A stretch of 64,000 nt of DNA from JBJYKD01 sp049310025 (GTDB lineage: Bacteria; Bacillota; Thermosediminibacteria; Thermosediminibacterales; Tepidanaerobacteraceae), in assembly GCF_049310025.1 (NCBI RefSeq), contig NZ_JBJYKD010000001.1, positions 62,001 through 126,000 of the forward strand. The letters run 5' to 3'. The translations under genes and the position numbers were made by a program. The notes beneath the pieces were generated by a model that ran no database searches, was not told the origin of the DNA, and worked only from the letters and a program-made list of their open reading frames with translations. Positions 40,667-48,684 of the stretch are shown here, piece by piece. How positions within the stretch are numbered: position 1 is the stretch's first letter; every line of letters starts with the position of its first letter.

Positions 40667-41921
40667 AATCATCGCCTCCCCATATTAATTTAAGTCTGTT
40701 ATTTTCGTCAAATTCCAGCTCCAAATCTTCCTCCAAAATTTCAATATCCGACCTATTTTTCACCTGACTGATAGCCGCTCTTGTTAAATAGAGTTCTTCA
40801 AGGTGAAGGGTGTTTTTAATTATGCCGAGTTTCACCTCTTCGGGGTGGAGGTTTCCTATGGTCTTTAATGCGGTTTTAATGGCTTCACGGTCGTCTGGCA
40901 TGATAACAGGAATTTTGCCTCTTTCCAAATATGTGGTGGGAATGATATTGGCATAAGTTACATCAAAGTCTATCCTGTCAAAAAGTCGCCGGGTGGTTAT
41001 ATCAGCAAGGCCTATCCCCAGGGCGTTTCCATAGGAATTTTCATCCAGATCCAGCGCAATTATTTTATTTATCCTGGGAAATTCAGGCTCTTTTTCTCCA
41101 AAAACCCTGATACGCCCGATCACCTTGGTATCCATCCCTGTGCCGCTGTACATTTTCCCTATCTTCTGCACTACGAGAACATCCAGCTCTTCTACCGGAA
41201 GTTTTGGCACAAGGGTCTTTGCTTCCTTTAAAAGAAGTTTTTCCTCTCTTTCAAAATCTGAGGGAAGTAAGGCTTTCAGTTTATAAGTCTCATCTCTGGA
41301 GTTTTCCAGAATGGCCAGGCCGAAAAGAATAGGTGCTTTATTTAACGCCACGCCTGCCGCTTCGGGTATCGTAGCGGCAAGGCCGCCTGCGTGCATCGCC
41401 GAACATCCCTTGTGCTTGCCCAGACCCACCGCTATCATTTTTAAAAGACCGCTTTCTATCTCACCGCTAAAGTCCGTATGGGGTTTTACCCTGTTGACCA
41501 CGACTATTCCGTCGGAATTATACGCTATTTTATCCATGTAGACCTTAACGCCCTTCGATGTCTGGCCTAACTCCACTACCTCCATGCTGGATAGAACAGG
41601 CGCGCCCACAGATTTTTCGGTAATCCCCAGCTTTTCAAGAACTCTTACCTGACCCTCTGCCGTGGCACCCCCGTGACTTCCCATCGAAGGTACTATAAAA
41701 GGCTCTGCGCCAAATGATTTAAGATATTCGCAGACAGTCCGGATTATTTTTTGTATGTTGGCAATCCCTCTGCTGCCGGCGGTAACAGCTATCCTCATAC
41801 CGGGCTTTACAATGTCCTGAACTCGAATTGCCGAAAACTGCCTGTGTATTTCTTCCTCTATGTTTTCTATCTTATCAGTATTAAATTTCTGTCTTATCCT
41901 GCAAACTCTGGGTATGTTCAA
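40647..41921 (-). CDS. LarA/DUF2088-family protein
   Basis: This protein of about 424 residues has the lactate-racemase N-domain (DUF2088) pattern: PSMGSHGGATAEGQ with a conserved His near 83, and VKPHTDFSGEIESGLLK with His near 148 and Lys near 161, followed by GLGKHKGC. In LarA, equivalent His and Lys residues hold the nickel-pincer cofactor. No larB, larC or larE lies nearby, and the sequence beyond about 200 differs from LarA. It may be a racemase/epimerase of a hydroxyacid brought in by the adjacent TRAP system. TTG at 41921 is favoured by a GGAAGG site; GTG at 41930 overlaps that site. Confidence 0.78.
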   Translation of the reverse strand: MNIPRVCRIRQKFNTDKIENIEEEIHRQFSAIRVQDIVKPGMRIAVTAGSRGIANIQKIIRTVCEYLKSFGAEPFIVPSMGSHGGATAEGQVRVLEKLGITEKSVGAPVLSSMEVVELGQTSKGVKVYMDKIAYNSDGIVVVNRVKPHTDFSGEIESGLLKMIAVGLGKHKGCSAMHAGGLAATIPEAAGVALNKAPILFGLAILENSRDETYKLKALLPSDFEREEKLLLKEAKTLVPKLPVEELDVLVVQKIGKMYSGTGMDTKVIGRIRVFGEKEPEFPRINKIIALDLDENSYGNALGIGLADITTRRLFDRIDFDVTYANIIPTTYLERGKIPVIMPDDREAIKTALKTIGNLHPEEVKLGIIKNTLHLEELYLTRAAISQVKNRSDIEILEEDLELEFDENNRLKLIWGGDDFEVDAH

Positions 41922-41935
41922 AAAAATCACCTTCC

Positions 41936-43222
41936 CTACTTACCGCCCATCAACATTCGGGGCAGAAACATTGATATGTCGGGAATATATGTTATCAGCA
42001 TCAGCGCCGCAACCATGGCCAGAATAAATGGTACCACTGCTTTTGATATGCGCTCTAAAGTCAATTTGCCGATTCCGCATGCCACGAATAAATTCACGCC
42101 CAGAGGGGGAGTCACCATACCGATGGCGAGGTTCACCACCATGATGATGCCGAACAATATGGGGTCCACCCCGATTTTGATCATCAGGGGAATAAATATC
42201 GGTGCAAGGATTATTATGGCTGCATTTGTTTCCATGAAACAGCCCACGATCAGGAGAAGGATGTTTACAAGCAGAAGTATCACATAGGGATTGCTGGAAA
42301 GATTGATAAAACCTTGGGCTATTGCTTCCGGAATGCGCTGGCTTGTCATTATCCAGCCGAACACCTGGGCCGTCGCTATTATGAACATTACCACCGAGGT
42401 GCTTACAGCCGTATTTACAAATATTTTCGGCAGGTCCTTTATTTTTAACTCCCTGTAAATGAGGAAGCCCACCAGAAATCCATATACTACCGCTACCGCA
42501 GCCGCCTCGGTCGGGGTAAATATGCCGCCGTATATTCCGCCGAGAATGATAATCGGCATCAGAAGCGCCCAGAAGGCATCCTTTATGGCTTTGAGCAAAT
42601 CTATAAACGAAGAACGTTTTTCACTGCCCCGGTATCCTCTTTTTTTAGATATAAGGTATGACACAATCAGAAGCGACAGGCCCACTACTATACCGGAACC
42701 GAAGCCGCCCAGAAAAATTGAACCAATGGAAACCCCTCCGACCACACCGTAAGTTACCATAGGGATGCTCGGAGGAATGATAACGCCTATTGCGCCCGCA
42801 GCTGCCATAACCGCAGCCGCAAATCCGATATCATACCCCGCATCTACCATTGCCGGAATGAGTATCGAGCCAATCGCCGCCACTGTGGCCGGCCCCGAGC
42901 CCGAAATTGCTGCAAAAAACATGCAGGTAACTATACCGACGAGTGCAAGCCCTCCAGGTAAACCTCCTACGATTTTATTTGCGAGATTTATCAGCCTCCT
43001 TGAAATACCGCCCGTTTCCATAAGGGCCCCGGCCATCATAAAAAACGGTATTGCCATCAGGGGAAAAGAATCCGTTGCAGTAAACATTCTCTGGGCGACA
43101 ACCATCAGGGGTATCTTGCTGTATGTCGACAGCGCCAGAATCGAAGAAAGTCCCAGTACCACTGCTATCGGGAGCCCTATGATTGCAAGAACCGCAAAAC
43201 TCCCAAAAAGTATCCCGGTCAT
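41936..43222 (-). CDS. dctM: TRAP transporter large permease (DctM)
   Basis: This 428-residue integral membrane protein is of the DctM family with about twelve helices. Typical segments are GLPIAVVLGLSS near the start, FFMMAGALMETGGISRRL near 62-79, SGSGPATVAAIGSILIPAM near 109-127, FTPTEAAAVAVVYG near 241-254, and NLAIGMVTPPLGVNLFVA near 377-394. It is the ion-coupled (usually Na+) translocation subunit for a carboxylate. The ATG follows GGAGGC. It sits between dctQ and the LarA-like gene. Confidence 0.93.
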   Translation of the reverse strand: MTGILFGSFAVLAIIGLPIAVVLGLSSILALSTYSKIPLMVVAQRMFTATDSFPLMAIPFFMMAGALMETGGISRRLINLANKIVGGLPGGLALVGIVTCMFFAAISGSGPATVAAIGSILIPAMVDAGYDIGFAAAVMAAAGAIGVIIPPSIPMVTYGVVGGVSIGSIFLGGFGSGIVVGLSLLIVSYLISKKRGYRGSEKRSSFIDLLKAIKDAFWALLMPIIILGGIYGGIFTPTEAAAVAVVYGFLVGFLIYRELKIKDLPKIFVNTAVSTSVVMFIIATAQVFGWIMTSQRIPEAIAQGFINLSSNPYVILLLVNILLLIVGCFMETNAAIIILAPIFIPLMIKIGVDPILFGIIMVVNLAIGMVTPPLGVNLFVACGIGKLTLERISKAVVPFILAMVAALMLITYIPDISMFLPRMLMGGK

Positions 43223-43225
43223 ATC

Positions 43226-43711
43226 CTATTTAGCCTCCCTTGCTGAAGGTCTGGAAATCCTCACCATTATTTGAAGAAATCTGATTGCCATTAAGAGCAT
43301 TCCTGTCGGAATCGCCGAATAGGCCCACCACATTGGTATCCGCATGGCCGGCGAAACCTGATCGTTGACTATCTGTTTTTGGATAATGCCCAAACTTTCT
43401 TTAAAAACTATGAGGCAAAAAATTATACTTAAGATAATTGCGAGATACTGGACAAATCTTTTCAATTTTTCCGGTAAAATCATGGTGAACGCTTCCACCC
43501 CTATATGAGCCCCCCTTTTCACTCCGATGCTGGCGCCCAAAAACGATGCCCAAACCAGCACATACCGGGATAGCTCTTCCGACCAGGGAAGGGAAACCTT
43601 CAACACAAACCTGCATATAACCTGCCAGAAAACCACCACGGTCATTATGGAGAGCAGTATGACCACCAGAAACTCTTCTATGTTATTGAAAATTTTACTG
43701 ACTTTTTCCAT
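43226..43711 (-). CDS. dctQ: TRAP transporter small permease (DctQ)
   Basis: This 161-residue membrane protein has four helices (VVILLSIMTVVVFWQVICRF, VLVWASFLGASIGVKRGAHI and two more). It carries the DctQ signature of PWSEELSRYVLVW followed by the GAHIGVEAF region. It pairs with DctM in the TRAP complex. ATG at 43711 has GGAGG 9 bases upstream; an earlier in-frame start at 43780 would overlap dctP and lacks a site. Confidence 0.92.
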   Translation of the reverse strand: MEKVSKIFNNIEEFLVVILLSIMTVVVFWQVICRFVLKVSLPWSEELSRYVLVWASFLGASIGVKRGAHIGVEAFTMILPEKLKRFVQYLAIILSIIFCLIVFKESLGIIQKQIVNDQVSPAMRIPMWWAYSAIPTGMLLMAIRFLQIMVRISRPSAREAK

Positions 43712-43766
43712 CTCTGAAAACCTCCGTACCTCTAATAGAGAAGGCAGGCGCTCACCTGCCTTCCGC

Positions 43767-44810
43767 TTACTTCTGGGCATCTATGACCTGCTTTATGAGC
43801 TCCGGTGTTATGTCGCCCTCAAATTGCTTGTACACCGGCTGAACCGCGTTGACAAAGGCTTCTTTGTCAGGTTTGTTAATTTTCATGCCCTTTTGCTGCA
43901 ATTCATTCTCGAGTTTTGCGTTCATATCATCCAGCAATTTTCTCTCATAATCCCCGGCTTCCACGGCGGCCTCTTTTATGGCATTTTGCACATCGGGACT
44001 TAAGCTCTCGAAAAAGCTCCTGCTTATGAGAAGAGGCGCCGGTGCATAGAAGTGACCGGTTAAAGATAAGTACTTTTGCACTTCATAGAATTTTGATGTC
44101 TCAATTATCGGCAGAGGATTTTCCTGGCCGTCTATTGTCCCCTGCTGGAGAGCCGTAAACAGCTCACCAAAGGCCATCGGTGTGGGGTCCGCACCCAGCA
44201 CTTTAAATGTTGCCATGTGCACGGGGTTTTCCATTGTTCTTATTTTCATTCCTTTAAGATCTTCGGGTTTTTCTATGGGTTTCTTGTTATTGGTAACATG
44301 TCTGAACCCGTTTTCAAAATATGTAAGCCCTATAATGCCCTGATCCTTTAAACTGTCGAGCAGCTGTGTTCCTACAGGGCCGTCGACCACCGCTCTGGCA
44401 GACGCGGTATCTTTGAAAATGAATGGTAAGTCAAATACAAAAAACTTCTTCGTAAAGCTCGACAGAGGAGCTGTCGAAACAAGCGTCATCTCAAGAGTAC
44501 CCAGTTGTAAACCTTCAACCATGTCCCTTTCGTTGCCCAGCTGGGAACTGTGGAAGACCTCCACTTTTACCTTCCCATTGGTTTTCTGACTCACCAGTTC
44601 CGCAAATTTCTCCAGACCGAGTTGATATGGATGAGTTGGAGCCAGAACATGTCCTACTCTAATGCTTATCTGATCTTGACTTTCACCGCCGCTCTGGCTG
44701 TTTTGATCTGTTTGAGTTGATTCAGACTGCTGTTTTCCACCTCCGCATCCAGCCAGCAGCGACAGCGATAAGAGTGAGACTAACAAAATTGCAAGGATTT
44801 TTTTTAACAT
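43767..44810 (-). CDS. dctP: TRAP solute-binding lipoprotein (DctP)
   Basis: This 347-residue DctP-type receptor has a lipoprotein signal (ILLVSLLSLSLLAGC), then a Ser/Gln-rich linker. The binding core has RVGHVLAPTHPYQLGLEKF, LKGMKIRTMENPVHMATFKV with the carboxylate-binding Arg of the family, and FTALQQGTIDGQENP. It captures an organic acid outside the membrane; the exact ligand cannot be read from sequence. It is the first gene of the long operon and lies about 54 bases downstream of a sigma-54 promoter. A GGGGAGG site precedes the ATG. Confidence 0.93.
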   Translation of the reverse strand: MLKKILAILLVSLLSLSLLAGCGGGKQQSESTQTDQNSQSGGESQDQISIRVGHVLAPTHPYQLGLEKFAELVSQKTNGKVKVEVFHSSQLGNERDMVEGLQLGTLEMTLVSTAPLSSFTKKFFVFDLPFIFKDTASARAVVDGPVGTQLLDSLKDQGIIGLTYFENGFRHVTNNKKPIEKPEDLKGMKIRTMENPVHMATFKVLGADPTPMAFGELFTALQQGTIDGQENPLPIIETSKFYEVQKYLSLTGHFYAPAPLLISRSFFESLSPDVQNAIKEAAVEAGDYERKLLDDMNAKLENELQQKGMKINKPDKEAFVNAVQPVYKQFEGDITPELIKQVIDAQK

Positions 44811-44863
44811 AGTTTTACCTCCCCTTGATTTTTTGACTTTATGCCACTGGATAAATATAGATA

Positions 44864-44879
44864 AGCAAATTTCATGCCA
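44864..44879 (-). promoter_or_regulatory. Sigma-54 promoter of the TRAP/LarA-like operon
   Basis: The minus strand reads TGGCAT-GAAA-TTTGCT, with GG and GC exactly 10 bases apart as in the TGGCAC-N5-TTGCA consensus. The start would be near 44853, 43 bases before dctP. The operon itself encodes a sigma-54 activator with an intact GAFTGA loop. Confidence 0.87.
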
Positions 44880-44935
44880 TGTCTTATATTTTTTTGTTTG
44901 ATCGGGATAAAATGGGACAAATTGGTTTTTAATTT

Positions 44936-44965
44936 GTTATAAAATGTTATAATATGTTATAAAAA
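44936..44965. repeat. Three GTTATAA repeats at exact 10-bp spacing
   Basis: GTTATAA begins at 44936, 44946 and 44956, one helical turn apart, 55-85 bases upstream of the sigma-54 promoter. Phased direct repeats at this distance suit an enhancer for a multimeric sigma-54 activator. The binding protein is inferred. Confidence 0.6.
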
Positions 44966-45137
44966 ATATTTGTCAGAAATTATTTCTAACAGTTCCATTT
45001 TTTTGCAGATAACTTGGCCTGTTTTTCTTAAAACGGTTTATAATAATACAAAAATTAATTTAAATTTAATGGCCACTAAATCCAATAATATATTGACAAA
45101 AAATGGCGTTAATATAATATTTTCTTGAGGTGTCATT

Positions 45138-46397
45138 ATGGATTTGATAAAAACTTACAGCAATATAATCAAGAAAAACCTGGATAAACCCGACCGGACT
45201 TCAAAGCTTATCAAATTCGGGCTTGACGCGGCTTACAGGTATGTGACCCTCTTCCCCGACAGAAAATTGCCCAAGTCGTTGCAATACCTGAATAAACTTT
45301 GCTTGAAAAACATAAGGGAACCGCTGATCTGGCCGCAAAATTCAGCATGGGTCAATATTTTTGCCCCCACCGAATTCCTGCACGCCATGGATGTACAGCC
45401 CCTCTTCATCGAAGCCTATTCTTCCTTCATGTCGGGATTTCTGATAGAAGACGCCCTTATAGACAAAGCCGAATCGGCCGGAATATCAAACACTCTTTGC
45501 AGTTTTCACAAGGCGTTTCTGGGTTCCGGAGAGCTTAATATTTTGAAAAAGCCGAAGATGGCCATAACCACTTCTATGATCTGCGATGCAAACATAAACA
45601 CTTTCAGGTACCTGTCGGAGAAATACGATATCCCTCTTTACATAATCGATATCCCCTGTGAATATAACCGGGACTCCCTGGAGTATGTGAAAAAACAGCT
45701 TAAAGAAATGGCCGTTTTAGTCGAAGAAGTTTTTGACAGAAAACTGGATATAGACAAATTAAGAGAAATAGTGATCCGGGAAAATCAGACGAAAGCATTG
45801 ATAAACGAGTATATTGAAAATTTGAGACAAAGGTGTCTGAATTCAACCATGACCTTTGAGCTTTACATGCTGTTCACTTCTCATGTTTTTTTGGGCAGGG
45901 AAGACACCCTCAAATTTTATAAAATGCTGACGGCTGACATTAAGAGGGCGCCTGTGAGAAACGGTGGCGGTATATTTTTTATTCACCTGCCGCCGCTGTT
46001 TGAAGAGAGTTTTAAAGAATGCTTCAATTTCGGTAAAGAGTTTCACATCCTCGGATGCGACTTAAACTATGATTTTCTGGATGAAGTGGAATACGGTGAC
46101 CCTTTTGAAGGCATTGCAAAAAAGATGATTTTAAATGTGTACAACGGCAGCATTGAAAGAAAAATTGAAGCCCTTTCAAATATAATTGACAGGATAGAAC
46201 CCGACGGCATAATTCAGTTCTGCCACTGGGGCTGCAAGCAGTCCATCGGAGGGGCGGGGTTGTTGAAGGATTATTTCAAAAGAAGAAATATTCCTTTCCT
46301 GGCGGTTGACGGTGATGTAATAGACAAGAGAAACAATCAGCATGGCCAGTTAAAGACAAGGCTTGAAGCATTTCTTGAGATTATTAAGAGAAGGTGA
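45138..46397 (+). CDS. 2-hydroxyacyl-CoA dehydratase family (HgdB/DCCP-like) subunit
   Basis: This 419-residue protein is of the 2-hydroxyacyl-CoA dehydratase D-component superfamily. Conserved cysteines are in LCSFHK (121), MICDAN (149), DIPCEY (174) and FCHWGCKQS (362 and 366), set in repeated Rossmann-like domains. Members hold [4Fe-4S] or double-cubane clusters and accept one very low potential electron from an ATP-driven activase. The next gene supplies that activase. Substrates range from 2-hydroxyacyl-CoA to small molecules such as acetylene or azide in double-cubane proteins, so the reaction is open. The ATG follows TTGAGGTG. It is divergent from the TRAP operon. Confidence 0.82.
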   Translation: MDLIKTYSNIIKKNLDKPDRTSKLIKFGLDAAYRYVTLFPDRKLPKSLQYLNKLCLKNIREPLIWPQNSAWVNIFAPTEFLHAMDVQPLFIEAYSSFMSGFLIEDALIDKAESAGISNTLCSFHKAFLGSGELNILKKPKMAITTSMICDANINTFRYLSEKYDIPLYIIDIPCEYNRDSLEYVKKQLKEMAVLVEEVFDRKLDIDKLREIVIRENQTKALINEYIENLRQRCLNSTMTFELYMLFTSHVFLGREDTLKFYKMLTADIKRAPVRNGGGIFFIHLPPLFEESFKECFNFGKEFHILGCDLNYDFLDEVEYGDPFEGIAKKMILNVYNGSIERKIEALSNIIDRIEPDGIIQFCHWGCKQSIGGAGLLKDYFKRRNIPFLAVDGDVIDKRNNQHGQLKTRLEAFLEIIKRR

Positions 46398-46401
46398 CAG
46401 A

Positions 46402-48024
46402 ATGACAGGATATGTATGCAAATATACTCCCGTTGAAATAATCAGAGCTTTCGGTGAGGAAGTGTGCAGGATAGAGCCAGAGGTAAAGTCCGTCGAAAGA
46501 GCCATGAGTCTAACCCATCCCAATATGTGCAGCTTTATGAAGGCGACTTTAGAGGAGGTAATTGAAAAAAATATAAACGAAATCATCCTGGTAAATTGCT
46601 GTGACAGCATAAGAAGACTATACGACATATTAAAAGGGAGGGTAAAATTCATACATATAATCGACCTGCCCAGAAAGATGACAGAAAGCGCCTACAGCCT
46701 TTTTCACAGGGAACTGCTTCATTTCATAGGGGCTTATGAAGCCTACACGGGCAAAAAGTTTGATCTTGATAAGTTTAAAGAGATTTTGGCGGAGTACAAA
46801 ATGCAAAATGCTCACACGAGCGAATGCGTTGCGGTTTTGGGAGCCAGATTAAACCATGAGGTTATAGAAAACATAAAAAAAAGGTGCAATCTGGATGTGG
46901 TGAATTTAACGTGTACCGGCACAAACAGGCTTTCAAAAGTTGACCAGGAGGACGACCTGATTTTCAGCTATGCAAAAGCGCTTTTGAATTCCAGTCCATG
47001 CATGAGGATGGCGGAGGATAGATTGAACTTTTTAGATGATTTTAATTTAAAGGGAATAATATACAACACAATTAAATTCTGCGATTTTTATTCCTTTGAG
47101 TACGCATCCCTAAAAAACTCTTCGAATATTCCCATATTGAAAATAGAAACCGACTATTCGGATTCAAACAGCGGGCAGGTCCTGACCAGAGTAGACGCCT
47201 TTTTAGAATCCATCGGCGCCAAAAAGTCCACCGCCCATCCTGTAAAAAGCGGCTATTTTGCCGGCATTGACAGCGGGTCCACTTCCACCAATGTGGTAAT
47301 AATAGATGAAAATAAAAATATAATCTCCTATTCAATCGTGCCTACCGGTGCAAGGGCGCTGGAGAGCGCCCGGGAAGCTTACCGTATAGCACTAAAAAAG
47401 GCCAATTTAAAAGAAGAAGATATTGCTTATGCGGTTTCTACCGGCTACGGCAGGATAAGTATTCCCTTTTCGGATAAATCCGTTACCGAGATAACCTGCC
47501 ACGGCAGGGGCGCTTTCTATTTAGATAGGGGTGTGAGAACCGTAATCGACATCGGCGGGCAGGACAGCAAGGTGATCAGGCTGGACGATACCGGGAACGT
47601 GACGGACTTTGTCATGAATGACAAGTGCTCTGCGGGGACCGGGAGATTTCTGGAGGTTATGGCCAGGGCCCTGGAGGTTTCCATTGAGGATATGGCAAGG
47701 GAAATCACAGATTTTAAAGAGGATATAGTGATAAGCAGCATGTGCACCGTTTTTGCGGAATCGGAGGTAATTTCCCTGATAGCCCGGAACAAAGATAAAA
47801 ACGATATCATAAGGGGCCTGCACAGGTCGGCGGCGTCAAGGGCGGTTTCACTTTTAGACAGAATAGGAAGGTGCGGAAAATACATGATGACAGGCGGAGT
47901 CGCCAAAAACCGCGGTGTGGTTTCGGAAATCCAGCACCGTATAGGGGAGCAAATCATAATACCCTTTGAGCCGCAAATAGTGGGCGCTCTTGGCGCGGCG
48001 CTGATAGCCGCCGGGGAAAAATAG
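46402..48024 (+). CDS. Fusion of dehydratase-family subunit and ATP-dependent activase
   Basis: This 540-residue fusion has an N-terminal HgdB-like domain (about 1-280, with IKFCDFYSFEY and DYSDSNSGQVLTRVDAFLE). It is joined to a BadF/HgdC-type activase (about 284-540). The activase has the ATP-binding start GIDSGSTSTN at 288-297, DIGGQDSK near 383-390, and the two cysteines that hold a bridging [4Fe-4S] cluster, NDKCSAGTGRF (409) and SSMCTVFAESE (448). It should inject electrons into the protein encoded just upstream with ATP hydrolysis. ATG at 46402 follows AGAAGGTGA, 4 bases after the upstream stop. The two halves are usually separate genes. Confidence 0.88.
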   Translation: MTGYVCKYTPVEIIRAFGEEVCRIEPEVKSVERAMSLTHPNMCSFMKATLEEVIEKNINEIILVNCCDSIRRLYDILKGRVKFIHIIDLPRKMTESAYSLFHRELLHFIGAYEAYTGKKFDLDKFKEILAEYKMQNAHTSECVAVLGARLNHEVIENIKKRCNLDVVNLTCTGTNRLSKVDQEDDLIFSYAKALLNSSPCMRMAEDRLNFLDDFNLKGIIYNTIKFCDFYSFEYASLKNSSNIPILKIETDYSDSNSGQVLTRVDAFLESIGAKKSTAHPVKSGYFAGIDSGSTSTNVVIIDENKNIISYSIVPTGARALESAREAYRIALKKANLKEEDIAYAVSTGYGRISIPFSDKSVTEITCHGRGAFYLDRGVRTVIDIGGQDSKVIRLDDTGNVTDFVMNDKCSAGTGRFLEVMARALEVSIEDMAREITDFKEDIVISSMCTVFAESEVISLIARNKDKNDIIRGLHRSAASRAVSLLDRIGRCGKYMMTGGVAKNRGVVSEIQHRIGEQIIIPFEPQIVGALGAALIAAGEK

Positions 48025-48131
48025 CCGCAGGGCCTGCAGGAAAAACGTATTTTTTTAATCCATAATTTAATACCAACCAGATGCTGCCGTAAATAATATA
48101 ATTATATAACACCATCAGAGGGGGGCCATAT

Positions 48132-48671
48132 ATGTCGCCGCGAATCGCCATTGCCGTGTCGGCCCAGGGTTACGGCAACGAGGCGGCCTTTGACTACAGG
48201 GCCGAAAGGACCGGGCATATTGTTATCAAGCCCCGTGACGGGCGGGAATTTTTAAATCTGCTCTCAGAGCTTTCGCGCAGCCGCGGCCTTATACACATTG
48301 TCAAGATATTCAGTCACTCCTACCCCCGGGGCATCATAATGACCAACTGGAGCGGGTTTTACGACGAACCGGGACCTCATGACACAAACCGCGCGGCCTA
48401 TGTCGGTAATCTGGCAGCAAGAATACAGAAGGGAGAAATTATATTTTCCGTCGACTCTCAAATACTGATGTTCGGCTGCAATCTGGCGGGGAATTTTTCT
48501 AAAAAGCTTTCCGCCGCTACGGGAGGGACAGTCATAGCTTCGGCCGGCGGCACCTACCCGGAAATCCGCGGGGGGCTGGAAACCGGAGTGTTCATTTCCA
48601 CCTCGCGGTGGGAGGCATATAAAAACGGGAGCTTCGCTTACAGCGCGGGCAAAAGGTTGCGGGCGTGGTAG
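48132..48671 (+). CDS. Small caspase-like (C14/DUF4347-type fold) protein, putative
   Basis: This 179-residue protein is without a family name known to me. Two segments resemble the His/Cys dyad of caspase-like folds: IHIVKIFSHSYPRGIIM with His62, and ILMFGCNLAGNFSKKLSAAT with Cys116, followed by GGTVIASAGGTYPE. This matches the general pattern LHxxSHGxPG ... LxLYGCxVA seen in DUF4347 domains. It has no signal peptide, and no other domain is present. If active it would be a stand-alone cysteine peptidase. The ATG follows AGAGGGGGG. It is flanked by unrelated genes, so context does not help. Confidence 0.6.
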   Translation: MSPRIAIAVSAQGYGNEAAFDYRAERTGHIVIKPRDGREFLNLLSELSRSRGLIHIVKIFSHSYPRGIIMTNWSGFYDEPGPHDTNRAAYVGNLAARIQKGEIIFSVDSQILMFGCNLAGNFSKKLSAATGGTVIASAGGTYPEIRGGLETGVFISTSRWEAYKNGSFAYSAGKRLRAW

Positions 48672-48684
48672 TACACCAGTAGGA

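Larger units (their letters stand above)
44811..45137. other. Divergent control region between dctP and the dehydratase genes
   Basis: This 327-base AT-rich region separates two divergent operons. It holds a sigma-54 promoter toward dctP, three 10-bp-phased GTTATAA repeats, and TTGACA (45093) with TAATAT (45115) pointing toward 45138. That last pair would start transcription inside the ribosome site of the next gene, so it is doubtful. No reading frame or RNA gene is evident. Confidence 0.7.

Noticed and set aside
36318..41921. D-proline or glycine reductase (prd/grd) cluster
   Set aside because: A sigma-54 activator beside unknown subunits suggested it, but none of the PrdA/GrdE/GrdB segments, no in-frame TGA selenocysteine site and no proline racemase were seen.
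41751..42287. 178-codon plus-strand reading frame
   Set aside because: It is antisense to the LarA-like and dctM genes, with no ribosome site and low-complexity translation.
45093..45120. TTGACA/TAATAT as promoter for the dehydratase genes
   Set aside because: The start site would fall inside the ribosome binding site of the gene at 45138, leaving no usable leader.
48025..48060. Terminator after the activase fusion gene
   Set aside because: GCAGGGCCTGC leaves no room for a loop, so it cannot form a proper hairpin.
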